Origin: Haloferax sp. Q22
GTDB taxonomy: Archaea > Halobacteriota > Halobacteria > Halobacteriales > Haloferacaceae
Length of the DNA stretch: 64,000 bases
NCBI RefSeq assembly: GCF_001482285.1
Contig: NZ_LOEP01000005.1
Span: 186,001 to 250,000 of the forward strand
Reading direction: 5' to 3'
The first letter of the stretch is position 1. Each line of letters begins with the position of its first letter. This document shows positions 50,839 to 58,837 of the stretch, piece after piece. Under the pieces are notes generated by a model. That model searched no databases. It saw nothing but the letters and a program-made list of their open reading frames with translations, and was not told the origin of the DNA. Both the position numbers and the translations under genes were made by a program.

Positions 50839-51657
50839 TCACTCCTCGTCCGACAGCTCTTCTTGTCGCAGTTCCGTGCTCGCCTCGCGGACCTCGCGCA
50901 TGACGCTCGAAATGCGCTCTTCGGCTTCCAGTTCCTCTTCGACCGAGAGGTCCACGCCCTCGACTTCGAGCAGGAACTTGGCGATTTCCGTCACCTCGTA
51001 CATCATCTCGTCGAGTTCCTCGGCGGTGAAAAAGCCGGACATCGCGCCGTAGAGGAACGTCGCGCCCGACTTCCGGACCTTGTCGCGGAACGCGGAACGT
51101 GCCTGATTGACCGCCTGCGGGGTGTAGGTGTCGGTCATGAAGGGGACGAGTTCGGGGAGGTTGTTCCCGATTTTCGTCATCTCGACGCCGGTCTCGGTCC
51201 GGAAGTCGGCGCAGAGTCGCGCGATGGCCCACTCGCGGGCCGTCACGTAGGTCCGCTGGCGGAGGAAGTCGTTGACGCGGTCGTACTGCGCGCCGTCAAC
51301 CTTCTTGAACCGGGCGTACTTCTGTACGTCCTCGGGAACGGCGCCTTCGGCGGTTTCAGAACCTTCAGCGTCCGAATCTGCTCCGGCGGTGGCGGCCCCG
51401 GAATCGACTGAGTCGGTCTCTGAGTCGGTCGCGTCCTCGTCGACCGTATCGCGTTCGGCCGCGTCGGCGGTCGCCGCGTCAGTCGGGTCCTCGTCCATCG
51501 GTTCCGCGCCTGCCGTCTCCGCAGTTTCGGCCGACGCGTCTGCCATCTCCACGTCTGCCTCCGCTTCGTCCGCCTCCGCTCGCGCGTCCGCGCCGGGGCG
51601 AGCCGTCTCCTCGGCGTCGCTCGCGCCCGTCTCGAACTCGTCGGACTCGTCTGTCAT
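50839..51657 (-). CDS. DUF5806-type haloarchaeal protein with acidic N-terminal tail
   Basis: A 272-residue protein. Residues 1-~105 are a low-complexity Glu/Asp/Ala/Ser tail (SDEFETGASDAEETARPG, DADAEADEAEADVEM-like). The globular half, KYARFKKVDGAQYDRVNDFLRQRTYVTAREWAIARLCADFRTETGVEM, is helical and matches the family I recall as DUF5806. The C-terminus (VEEELEAEERISSVMREVREAST) is a charged helix. Function unknown. The long disordered head is longer than a salt-adaptive tail needs to be. Confidence 0.7.
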   Translation of the reverse strand: MTDESDEFETGASDAEETARPGADARAEADEAEADVEMADASAETAETAGAEPMDEDPTDAATADAAERDTVDEDATDSETDSVDSGAATAGADSDAEGSETAEGAVPEDVQKYARFKKVDGAQYDRVNDFLRQRTYVTAREWAIARLCADFRTETGVEMTKIGNNLPELVPFMTDTYTPQAVNQARSAFRDKVRKSGATFLYGAMSGFFTAEELDEMMYEVTEIAKFLLEVEGVDLSVEEELEAEERISSVMREVREASTELRQEELSDEE

Positions 51658-51777
51658 ACCGCGGGCTACCGCGGCACGGCCGAAAAGGGTTCCGCGACGT
51701 GCGGTCCCCTGCCGGCGGGGGTGTCGCCCCCCGATTCCGGGCAAGGGTTTTCTATCACGACCGCGAGATTGGGAATC

Positions 51778-52146
51778 ATGAAGGTACTGCTCGGAATCGG
51801 TGGCAGCGACGATTCCATCCGAGCGCTCGAAAAGACGGTCGAACGGACGGCCAACGTGGGCGACGACCTCACGGTCGCCATCGTCGACAACCCGGCCGGC
51901 GAGCGCTCGCGCGAGGACATCGAAACGCGGGTGACGGAACTACTCGACGAGCGCGGCGTTGACGCGCCCGTCCGCCTGCTCGATGGCGACCCGGGGAGCG
52001 CCCTCGTGGACCTCGCCGAGAACGAGGGGTTCGACCAACTGGTGCTCGGCGGCGGGGAGACGAGCCCGATGGGGAAGATACAGATCGGTAGCATCGCGGA
52101 GTTCGTCCTCTTGAACTCCCACGTGACCGTCACTCTAGTACGATGA
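51778..52146 (+). CDS. Short universal stress protein
   Basis: A 122-residue Usp with the N-terminal strand MKVLLGIGGSDDS and the nucleotide motif G-G-G-E-T-SPMGKIQ-IGS at its C-terminus. It is about 25 residues shorter than usual, missing part of the loop before the nucleotide motif. Its stop overlaps the ATG of the GNAT acetyltransferase, so the two are translationally coupled. The pair may act together on the same stress or target. Confidence 0.85.
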   Translation: MKVLLGIGGSDDSIRALEKTVERTANVGDDLTVAIVDNPAGERSREDIETRVTELLDERGVDAPVRLLDGDPGSALVDLAENEGFDQLVLGGGETSPMGKIQIGSIAEFVLLNSHVTVTLVR

Positions 52147-52697
52147 GCGACCGAACGTTCTCCGACGCCGTCGCCGACCCCTACGACGCGCCGCCGCTGT
52201 CGTTCACCGACAGGGAAGACCGCACCATCGAGGTGCGCGCGTACGACGGCTCCGACGAGGAGATGGAGGCGCTCGTCGAGATGTACGACGCGTTCGACCC
52301 CTCGGACCGCGCGCAGGGAATCCCGCCGGGGCGTGAGGACCGCATCCGCGACTGGCTGGAGAACATCCTCGACGAGGACTGCCTGAACGTCATCGCGTGG
52401 GACGGCGACGAGGTGGCCGGTCACGCGACGCTCGTCCCCGACGGCGACGCCTACGAACTCGCCATCTTCGTCCACCAGACCTACCAGCGCGCCGGTATCG
52501 GCACGCGGCTCATCAAGGCGCTGCTCGGCTACGGCCGGGTGTCCGGCGTCGAGAAGGTGTGGCTCACGGTCGAGCGCTGGAACCGCGCGGCGGTCGGCCT
52601 CTACCAGACCGTCGGCTTCGAGACGAGCGACGCCGAGAGCTTCGAGCTGGAGATGACCATCCGGCTCGCCGAACCTCCGGACGAAGAGGGCGGTTGA
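52143..52697 (+). CDS. GNAT-family N-acetyltransferase
   Basis: A 184-residue acetyltransferase. The acetyl-CoA pyrophosphate loop is YQRAGIGTRLIKALLGYGR (motif A, RxxGIG), preceded by the strand YELAIFVHQT and followed by VWLTVERWNRAAVGLYQTVGF (motif B). The acceptor may be a protein or small amine. It overlaps the upstream Usp stop by ATGA. This coupling suggests a common function, for instance acetylation under stress, but there is no direct evidence. Confidence 0.87.
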   Translation: MSDRTFSDAVADPYDAPPLSFTDREDRTIEVRAYDGSDEEMEALVEMYDAFDPSDRAQGIPPGREDRIRDWLENILDEDCLNVIAWDGDEVAGHATLVPDGDAYELAIFVHQTYQRAGIGTRLIKALLGYGRVSGVEKVWLTVERWNRAAVGLYQTVGFETSDAESFELEMTIRLAEPPDEEGG

Positions 52698-52733
52698 AAG
52701 CGACGGCGAGTCACGGCGACAACGACCTGCGGT

Positions 52734-53189
52734 TCAGACCGAGAGAACAGGCTGGCTGGCGTACAGAAGGACGTACTCGGCGGCCTTGGCGAGCACTTCG
52801 CCGGGGTCGCCCGAGACAGGTTCTCGGGGCACGACGATGAAGTCTGCGTTCAGCTCTTCTGCGGTGTCGAGGACGACGCTTCCGGGGTGGCGGAGTTTGC
52901 TCGTCCGCGAGAAGCCGTAGGCCACCGAGGTGGTGACGGGAACGTCGGCGTTTTCGGCGAGGGTCGAGACCGTGTCGGTGACGGCCTTGCTGTCCTCGGC
53001 GACGGCGTCCTCGTCGACGACGCCCTGCTCTATGGCACGGACGACGTCCTCGCCGAGGACGTGGACGGCGTGGACCGCGGCGTCGTACTCGGCCGCGACG
53101 GCGGCGGCGTACTCCGCCGCGCGCGTCGCCTCCTCGCTTTGGTCGACCGGCACGAGGACGAGGTCGATAGAGAGCGGGCGCGATGACAT
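52734..53189 (-). CDS. Universal stress protein, degenerate nucleotide site
   Basis: A 151-residue Usp with the domain's N-terminus (DLVLVPVDQSEEATRAAEYAAAVAAEYDAAVHAVHVLGED). The second half ends in VVPREPVSGDPGEVLAKAAEYVLLYASQPVLSV, where the family's G-2x-G-9x-G(S) is no longer recognisable. It may therefore not bind ATP, like some members of the UspFG or UspA class. ATG at 53189 starts the first strand. It is divergent from the next Usp gene and convergent with the GNAT gene. Confidence 0.83.
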   Translation of the reverse strand: MSSRPLSIDLVLVPVDQSEEATRAAEYAAAVAAEYDAAVHAVHVLGEDVVRAIEQGVVDEDAVAEDSKAVTDTVSTLAENADVPVTTSVAYGFSRTSKLRHPGSVVLDTAEELNADFIVVPREPVSGDPGEVLAKAAEYVLLYASQPVLSV

Positions 53190-53290
53190 GCTTCCACCTG
53201 CGTCGGGCGACGACAAAAAACTCACCCCACGGTCCCGACGGTCGGCCGCCCCAGACTGGTTTTATGCCGCCCCACTGTGAACCCGTAGGC

Positions 53291-53752
53291 ATGTTCGACA
53301 CCATCGTCATCGCCACCGACGGTTCGGCGAGCGTCCGCCGGGCGGTCCGCGTCGCCGTCGACCTCGCAGAGCGGTTCGACGCGTCGGTCCACGCGCTGTA
53401 CGTCATCGACGCCGGCGACGTGGAGACCGCGCCGGAGCGACTCCGCGACGAGATGCGCGACGCGCTCACCGAGCGCGGCGAGGAGGCACTCGCCGAGGTC
53501 GAAGCCGCGACCGACCGCGAGGTGACCGTTGCGGTGCGAGAGGGCCGCCCCGCCGCCGAGATTTCGAACTACGCCCGCGAGGTGGACGCCGACGCCGTCG
53601 CCATGGGCACTCGCGGCCGCCACGGCGAGAACCGCTTTCTCATCGGGAGCGTCGCCGAGCGCGTCGTCCGGACCTGCCCGGTGCCGGTGTTGACGGTCCG
53701 CCAGTTGGAAGACGGGACGACGGACTCCCTGCTGAGCGACGAGGCCGCCTGA
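53291..53752 (+). CDS. Universal stress protein
   Basis: A 153-residue canonical Usp. MFDTIVIATDGSASVRRAV is the N-terminal strand and ATP-contacting aspartate region, and GTRGRHGENRFLIGSVAERV carries the complete G-2x-G-9x-G(S) motif. The C-terminus PVLTVRQLEDGTTDSL is standard. It is divergent from the degenerate copy at 52734; a shared promoter region of ~100 bp separates them. Confidence 0.9.
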   Translation: MFDTIVIATDGSASVRRAVRVAVDLAERFDASVHALYVIDAGDVETAPERLRDEMRDALTERGEEALAEVEAATDREVTVAVREGRPAAEISNYAREVDADAVAMGTRGRHGENRFLIGSVAERVVRTCPVPVLTVRQLEDGTTDSLLSDEAA

Positions 53753-53843
53753 GCGGTCGGCCGGCAGGGAGCGGCGACCGGTCGATAGCTGGCGAGCCGA
53801 CCGAATCGGGAGGAGTTTTCCCCGTCGCGCCCGAGTTCGGCGT

Positions 53844-55100
53844 ATGGAAGACGAGCTCATCGACAGTTCTCAGCTCTCGCTCCCCCGCAAGTCCGTGCTC
53901 CCCGGCGCCGGATTCTTCTACCCCGACTCGTTCGACGAGGAACGCGCCGAAGAGCGCGCCAAGGAGAAACTCGAAGACGCGTCGGTGGCGGTCGTCACCG
54001 ACACCGACGCCGACGGCCTCGGCTGCGTCGCCCTCCTCCGGGAGGCGTACGACGCCGCTCTCGACGTGGCCGACTTCGAAGCACGCATCGAGGAGAAACT
54101 CAGCGACGACGAGGACAACGAGGAGGAAGACGAACCCGACCTCGCCGAGGAAGACGAGGAAGAGCGCCCGAAGTCGCCGGTCGCGCTGATGGGGTCGAGT
54201 CCGTACTCGCTCGAAGACGATCTCCAGCGCGTGGCCGACTACGCCCCCGAGGGCGTCGAGGTGTACGTCTGCGACCTCTGTCCGGACAAGTTCGAGTACG
54301 TCGAAGAGGAACTCGCCGCGCTCGTCGAGACGGCAGGCGAGATTCACTGGTACGACCACCACCAGTGGAAGCCGGAAGTCGCCGAGGCGGTCCGCGAGGC
54401 CGGCGTCGACCTCGTCGTCGGCGAGTCCGACGAGGAGTGTTCGACCGACGTGACGCTCCGCGAACTCGACTACGAGTTCGACGAGCGGTTTTCGGAACTC
54501 GCGGCCGTCACCCGCGACCACGACCTCTGGCTGAACGAAGACGAGCGGAGTCAGGACCTCGCGGACTACGCCTACTGGACCTCGAAAGAGGAGTACGTCG
54601 CCGTCGTCGGCGCGTACGGCGCGGACCTCCCGCCGGTCGTCGAGGAGTACATCGCCCACCGCCGCGTCGAAAAGGAGAACCTCATCCAGGCCGCCGTCGA
54701 CCGCGCCGACCTGAAGACCGTCGGCGACTGGACGGTCGGCGTCACCTACGGCCGATGTTCGCAAAACGAGGTCGCCGACGCCCTCCGCGAGTCGGGGGCG
54801 GACGCGGCGGTCGTCGTCAAGCCCGCCGGGAGCGCCAGCATCCGCGGCTCCGACGACTTCGAGCGCTGTCACGAGGTCGCCGACCTCGTCAACGGCGGCG
54901 GCCACCCGAAGGCCGCCGGCTGTAAGCCCGACATCTACGACGACATGCTCGACTACGCCCACCACTGGACGACGCAGGGCGCGACGACGAAGCGCGTCAT
55001 CCTCCGCGCGTTCGAGCAGGTCGCCGACGCGGTCGCGGAAGCGGAAGCAGAAACCGACGACGAGGCGGACGACGACGAAGGCGTCGAGACCGAACGCTAA
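53844..55100 (+). CDS. DHH-family phosphoesterase (archaeal RecJ-like)
   Basis: A 418-residue DHH/DHHA1 protein. Motif I is VTDTDADGLG (D53, D55, D57), the DHH motif is in EIHWYDHHQWKPE, and the DHHA1 domain ends with GGGHPKAAGCK. An acidic linker interrupts the domain at about residues 90-115 (DDEDNEEEDEPDLAEEDEEE) and the tail is again strongly acidic. Archaeal RecJ/GAN homologues are single-strand nucleases associated with the replisome, while other DHH proteins cleave nanoRNA or cyclic dinucleotides; which applies is not decided. It lies 92 nt after the Usp gene. Confidence 0.87.
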   Translation: MEDELIDSSQLSLPRKSVLPGAGFFYPDSFDEERAEERAKEKLEDASVAVVTDTDADGLGCVALLREAYDAALDVADFEARIEEKLSDDEDNEEEDEPDLAEEDEEERPKSPVALMGSSPYSLEDDLQRVADYAPEGVEVYVCDLCPDKFEYVEEELAALVETAGEIHWYDHHQWKPEVAEAVREAGVDLVVGESDEECSTDVTLRELDYEFDERFSELAAVTRDHDLWLNEDERSQDLADYAYWTSKEEYVAVVGAYGADLPPVVEEYIAHRRVEKENLIQAAVDRADLKTVGDWTVGVTYGRCSQNEVADALRESGADAAVVVKPAGSASIRGSDDFERCHEVADLVNGGGHPKAAGCKPDIYDDMLDYAHHWTTQGATTKRVILRAFEQVADAVAEAEAETDDEADDDEGVETER

Positions 55101-55163
55101 CGGCGAACGCGACTCCGAAACCGACTCCGAAGCGGAAAACTAGCGTCGAAAAACTGGGGCCGA

Positions 55164-55592
55164 TTACGCGTCGTCGACGACCCAGCGGTCGGAGTACGTC
55201 GTGCCGCAGGTACACTTAGCGTAGGCGTGGACCACGTCGCCCACCTCGTAGATGCCGCCGACCTCCTCGTTTTGCGCCTCGGCGAACGAGAAGATGAACT
55301 TCACCTCGTGGTTCTCGTCTTCGGCCGCGTCGGGGCAGGTGCCGCCGCTCAGGTCGTCGTCGATGTCGCCGTCGTTGCCCATGGCGGTCTGGGCGAACTC
55401 CATGGCGTCCATGCCCGTGCCGGCCGCAAAGGCGCGGCGGCCGTCGTCGCCGGGGACGACGAGCACGTAGCCGTTTTCGACTTCGACGCCCATGTTCGGG
55501 AGTTTGCCCTGGCTGTCGAGGTACTCGTGGGTGAGATAGAGCGCCACGTCGTCGAGGCGCTCGCCTGCGAGGTACTCCGTTACCTTGCTCAT
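55164..55592 (-). CDS. DUF5807-type haloarchaeal protein
   Basis: A 142-residue protein with a central CPDAAEDENHEVKFIFSFAEAQNEE block and a C-terminal YAKCTCGTTYSDRW. The CTCGT could be part of a zinc site with an earlier cysteine in GTCPDA. I recall the family as DUF5807, haloarchaeal only. Function unknown. It is the third gene of an apparent S6e-headed cluster (spacers 24 and 54 nt). Confidence 0.72.
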   Translation of the reverse strand: MSKVTEYLAGERLDDVALYLTHEYLDSQGKLPNMGVEVENGYVLVVPGDDGRRAFAAGTGMDAMEFAQTAMGNDGDIDDDLSGGTCPDAAEDENHEVKFIFSFAEAQNEEVGGIYEVGDVVHAYAKCTCGTTYSDRWVVDDA

Positions 55593-55646
55593 ACCCCGCC
55601 TAGAGCGGTCGGTGCGTAAAAGCGGCGTGTCTCGGAGTGCGACCGG

Positions 55647-56084
55647 TCACTCGTCGGACAGGCCGAACTTCTCGGCGATGCTCGAAAGCGAGTCGTTCGG
55701 GCGCTCGGTGACGCGGTACACCTGTCGGACCCCGGGTACCCGGAGGCCGTACTGGTAGCCGTCGTCCAGTTCGTCGAGTTCGACGGCATCGCCGTCAGCC
55801 CGGTCGTGTTCTCGGCACCACTCGACGAGCCGATTCTCGCCGTTGTTCGGGGTGCGTGCGAGACGCTTGTTGTCGTACGCGCCGCGAATCACGAGCCCCG
55901 AGGCGTCGGCCGAGAGGCGGGCGTGATAGGCGGTGCCGCCGAGGTGGAGCCGAACGAAATCGCCGTCTTCGGCGGTCACGCCGTCGGGGACGCGCAAACA
56001 GGGGCGACGGGTCCCGCCGCTCCGGGCGATGTTCGCGCGGAACGTCTGGACCGACGGATGGTCGGAGGGCAGTTGCTCTGGCAC
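55647..56084 (-). CDS. DUF7112-type haloarchaeal protein
   Basis: A 145-residue protein rich in beta strands: VRLHLGGTAYHARLSADASGLVIRGAYDNKRLA, followed by VELDELDDGYQYGLRVPGVRQVYRVTE. The KRLARTPN-like loop and closing SLSSIAEKFGLSDE helix are conserved in haloarchaeal relatives I recall as DUF7112. Its start lies 24 nt from the S6e stop, so it is likely co-transcribed with ribosomal protein S6e and may have a translation-related role; that is inference. Confidence 0.7.
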   Translation of the reverse strand: MPEQLPSDHPSVQTFRANIARSGGTRRPCLRVPDGVTAEDGDFVRLHLGGTAYHARLSADASGLVIRGAYDNKRLARTPNNGENRLVEWCREHDRADGDAVELDELDDGYQYGLRVPGVRQVYRVTERPNDSLSSIAEKFGLSDE

Positions 56085-56108
56085 GGGAAAGAGAGGAGTG
56101 AGACGGCG

Positions 56109-56510
56109 TTATTCGTCCGCTTCTTCGTCGTCGCCCTCGCCGAAGGCGGCGGCGACGTCGCCCTCACCGGAGACGACCTTCGCGTTGATTTGGACGGTCT
56201 CGCCGGAGACCTCGCGGCCGCGGACGGTGACGCGCTTGCGCTCGCCGTCGCGGGACGGCTTGTAGCCGATGCCGTCTTCGGCGAGGATTTCCTTGAGCGC
56301 GCCGCCGGGCACGTCGGGGTGCATCGGTCGGCCGGCCTTGTCCGAACCGCCCGTCAGTTCGAGCGTGAAGCCGTCGAGACCGACGGCCGCGCCGTCGACC
56401 TCGTCACCGAGGTCGCGGCCGAGGAATCGGTTTGCGTCCTGTCCTTCGACGTCGACTTGGTAGGTCGCACCGGTGTCGGGGTCGGCGACGACGACCATGA
56501 ATTCTGCCAT
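56109..56510 (-). CDS. rps6e: 30S ribosomal protein S6e
   Basis: A 133-residue archaeal/eukaryotic-type small-subunit protein. [42 protein letters not shown] and [20 protein letters not shown] (the GG-DK-GFPM-like block) are the family signature, followed by [21 protein letters not shown]. The phosphorylated C-terminal tail of eukaryotic S6 is replaced by an acidic end ([10 protein letters not shown]). Downstream genes on this strand are two DUF proteins. Confidence 0.95.
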   Translation of the reverse strand: MAEFMVVVADPDTGATYQVDVEGQDANRFLGRDLGDEVDGAAVGLDGFTLELTGGSDKAGRPMHPDVPGGALKEILAEDGIGYKPSRDGERKRVTVRGREVSGETVQINAKVVSGEGDVAAAFGEGDDEEADE

Positions 56511-56533
56511 GCGCGGATGAAAACGGTCGCGGA

Positions 56534-56540
56534 TAAAAAG
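56534..56540 (-). promoter_or_regulatory. TATA box of rps6e
   Basis: Read on the minus strand, TTTTTAT lies 24-30 nt before the S6e ATG (56510). With no leader sequence visible, the message should start at or near the ATG. The element probably drives S6e and the two DUF genes behind it. Confidence 0.55.
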
Positions 56541-56664
56541 TACGTCGAAAGCGCGTCTCGGGACCGTACCCGGCGAATCGGGGCGAAACGGCCGAATTCG
56601 GCGGCGTCAGGGGGAACGACATGTACTGGTAAGAGTTAACACCTGACACAACATATATCGCCTC

Positions 56665-56967
56665 ATGAGCAACGATATCACCACTCGTGAGCCTGCAGAC
56701 CTCGTCAAAGCCAAATCCAGAGCGCTGGTCGGTCCCGAGCCGACAGACCTCGTCGAACGGTGCCCGTCGGAGTTGGTCGAGCGCCGGACCGACGCGCTCG
56801 TCGAACGCCGGACGGAGACGTTAGTCGAGGCGGAGCCGACGACGCTCGTCGAGCGCTCGTGGTACGAGTGTACCGCGTGCGGTCACCGGTCGGGACACGG
56901 CGTCTACGAGCGGGTCTGCCCGCGGTGCGGCGGGTCGCTGAAGAACATCGGCGTGGCCCAAGAGTGA
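56665..56967 (+). CDS. Octapeptide-repeat zinc-ribbon protein
   Basis: A 100-residue protein. Residues 10-65 consist of seven repeats of exactly eight residues, each with Leu-Val at the same place (LV at 13, 21, 29, 37, 45, 53, 61); well-preserved units read PTDLVERC, PSELVERR and TDALVERR. A zinc ribbon with C69-x2-C72 (CTACGHRSG) and C85-x2-C88 (CPRCGG) closes the chain, similar to rubredoxin-like domains. The ribbon type occurs widely in haloarchaeal proteins labelled rubrerythrin-like. The repeat block would expose a regular charged face and could bind a partner or oligomerise. AT-rich DNA immediately before the ATG (aacatatatcgcc) suits a promoter. Confidence 0.8.
   Translation: MSNDITTREPADLVKAKSRALVGPEPTDLVERCPSELVERRTDALVERRTETLVEAEPTTLVERSWYECTACGHRSGHGVYERVCPRCGGSLKNIGVAQE
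56692..56859 (+). repeat. Seven 24-bp tandem repeats encoding LV-octads
   Basis: The octad block of the zinc-ribbon protein is a 24-nt periodic array, most obvious around gag-cgc-cgg-acc and gtc-gag/gaa words at the same phase (for example ctcgtcgaa, ttggtcgag, ctcgtcgaac, ttagtcgag, ctcgtcgag). The DNA copies have drifted while the protein phase is strictly kept, so this is an old array under protein-level selection. Confidence 0.75.
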
Positions 56968-56970
56968 GCC

Positions 56971-57486
56971 TCAGACGGCGTACGCAGTCTCATCTCCGTC
57001 TCCGCCCCCTTCTTCTGCTTCTGCTTCCTCGATAGACTCCCAGAGCGAACACCAGTCTTCGGGGTCGACGTAACCCTCGACCTTTGCACAGGCTCCGAAG
57101 CCGTCGCCGTTCTTGTCGGGGATGTACTCGGCGCAGTTGCCGCAGTCTCGTCCGGCCTCGGTGAGGCCCGCCTCGACGGCGTCGTCCGCCTCCTGGAACT
57201 TGACCGCCTCCTTCGTGAACAGGTCGTCGGGGTCCCGCCGCTCGTTCGCCTGCGAGAGGGCGGTCCGGTACGCCTCCGGAACCGGGCCGTGTTCGAACTC
57301 CTCCTCGGAGACGCCTTCAGGACGCTCCTCGCCGTGGTCGTCGTCCATCGCTTCGGTCGTCGTTGTCGGCTCCGTCTCGGTCTCCTGTTGGCCGCCACCG
57401 CCGCCGAGACAGCCAGCGATTCCCACAACTGCACCACTCCCCGCCAGTTCGAGGAACCGCCGCCTCGTTCGGACGAATCGTACCAT
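56971..57486 (-). CDS. Tat-exported HiPIP-like lipoprotein
   Basis: A 171-residue exported protein. The twin-arginine motif RRRFLEL starts at residue 8 and the lipobox IAGC gives C26 after processing. Residues 115-146 hold C115-x2-C118, C133 and C146 (CGNCAEYIPD, GACAKVEG, DWCSLWE), the ligand pattern of high-potential iron-sulfur proteins. These are small electron carriers outside or at the membrane. A Thr/Glu-rich linker follows the lipobox. Folding of a 4Fe-4S centre before export explains Tat use. It converges with the zinc-ribbon gene (3 nt between stops). Confidence 0.82.
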   Translation of the reverse strand: MVRFVRTRRRFLELAGSGAVVGIAGCLGGGGGQQETETEPTTTTEAMDDDHGEERPEGVSEEEFEHGPVPEAYRTALSQANERRDPDDLFTKEAVKFQEADDAVEAGLTEAGRDCGNCAEYIPDKNGDGFGACAKVEGYVDPEDWCSLWESIEEAEAEEGGGDGDETAYAV

Positions 57487-57601
57487 AGCCGAAGACTACG
57501 TCCTCAGGCGGTTTCAGTAGGCGCAGCGTTATCACGAGCCATGGTATCTTAACCGTCACAACCCAGCAGACGGTGAGTTCAGAAAACGGCCCTGAGACGG
57601 C

Positions 57602-58696
57602 TTAGAACCCGTCTTCCCACCGGAACGTTCCGTTCCGCTGGACGACTTCCCCGTCGACTTCGATGCGCGAATCCTCGCTCATGTCGGTTATCATGTCTAC
57701 GTGGACCGCGGACTGGTTGCCGTCTTCGCCCTCGGGGAGGCACGCGCCGTACGCCCGCCCGACCGCGAGGTGGATGGTGTCGCCCATCTTCTCGTCGAAG
57801 AGGATGCTGTCGGTAAAGCGGTCGATGCCGCGGTTCATGCCGATGCCGAGTTCGCCGAGGCGGCGCGCGCCCTCGTCGGTGTCGAGGATGCCGGCGAGCG
57901 CGTCCTCGCCCGTGCCCGCGGAGAAGTCGACCACTTCGCCGTCCTCGAACGTCAAGTGGACGTTCTCGACGCGTTGGCCCTCCAGCGTCATCGGCACGTC
58001 GAAGAACACCTCGCCCTCGACGGCGTCCTCGACGGGCGCGGTGAACACCTCGCCCGACGGGAGGTTGTGGGAGTCGTAGGCGACGGAGGCCGCGGAGTTG
58101 ACCGCGGTTCGGCCCTCGATGGACATCGTGAGGTCGGTGTCCGCCTTGACGATGCGGACCTCCGACCCCGCGTCGAGCACGTCTTTCATGTTCGCCATCT
58201 CCTCGGCGAGTTCCGACCAGTCGCGGAGAATCGCGTCGTAGACGAAGTCCGCGTACTCCTCGAAGGACATGCCCGCCTGTTGGGCCGACGCGCGGGTGGG
58301 GTGGACCGTCGAGACCCAGTCGGTGTCCATGCGCGCCTCTTTGACCTCGCTCGTGGCGCGGCCGTAGGCCTGTCGCGTCTCGGTCGGCACGTCGGCGGTC
58401 GCCGCCGTGTTTCGGGTGCCGCCGAGGAAGAGCACCGAGTCGGCGGCCTCGTAGAGGGCGAGTTCGTGTTCGGGAAGCTCGAAGTCGCCGTCGTGCGCGC
58501 GGAGGTACGCCCGCTGGACCTCCTCGGAGGCGTACGTCGTGACGACGTTCGCGCCGCGCTCGCCGAGGGCGTCGGCGACGGCGACCGCGAGGTCGTGAGC
58601 CCCCTCGCCGACGGAGACAACCACGTCGTCGCCGGCCTCGATTCGCGCGCTCCAGTCGACGAGCACCGCGGCGTGCTCGTGGATGCGTTCGTCCAT
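57602..58696 (-). CDS. M29-type aminopeptidase
   Basis: A 364-residue metallo-aminopeptidase of the M29 (thermophilic aminopeptidase T/AmpS) family. MDERIHEHAAVLVDWSARIEAGDDVVVSVGEGAHDLAVAVADAL is the N-terminal domain. The C-terminal catalytic half contains NLPSGEVFTAPVEDAVEGEVFFD (metal ligand E), GELGIGMNRGIDRFTDSILFDEKMGDTIHLAVGRAYG and SAVHVDMITDMSEDSRIEVDG, the blocks carrying the His/Asp ligands. It hydrolyses N-terminal residues from peptides in the cytosol. The ATG at 58696 gives the usual length. Confidence 0.88.
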   Translation of the reverse strand: MDERIHEHAAVLVDWSARIEAGDDVVVSVGEGAHDLAVAVADALGERGANVVTTYASEEVQRAYLRAHDGDFELPEHELALYEAADSVLFLGGTRNTAATADVPTETRQAYGRATSEVKEARMDTDWVSTVHPTRASAQQAGMSFEEYADFVYDAILRDWSELAEEMANMKDVLDAGSEVRIVKADTDLTMSIEGRTAVNSAASVAYDSHNLPSGEVFTAPVEDAVEGEVFFDVPMTLEGQRVENVHLTFEDGEVVDFSAGTGEDALAGILDTDEGARRLGELGIGMNRGIDRFTDSILFDEKMGDTIHLAVGRAYGACLPEGEDGNQSAVHVDMITDMSEDSRIEVDGEVVQRNGTFRWEDGF

Positions 58697-58837
58697 ACGC
58701 GACCCTCGCGCGGGGCGGTAAAAACGTCGGCGTCTGCGGGCGTGAGGCCATCCACCGCGACCCCGACGCAAGCGATTTTCGGCGGACGGGCCGAGCGTTA
58801 CAGAACGCTTATCGCCCGATATCTGCCATCCACCGCC

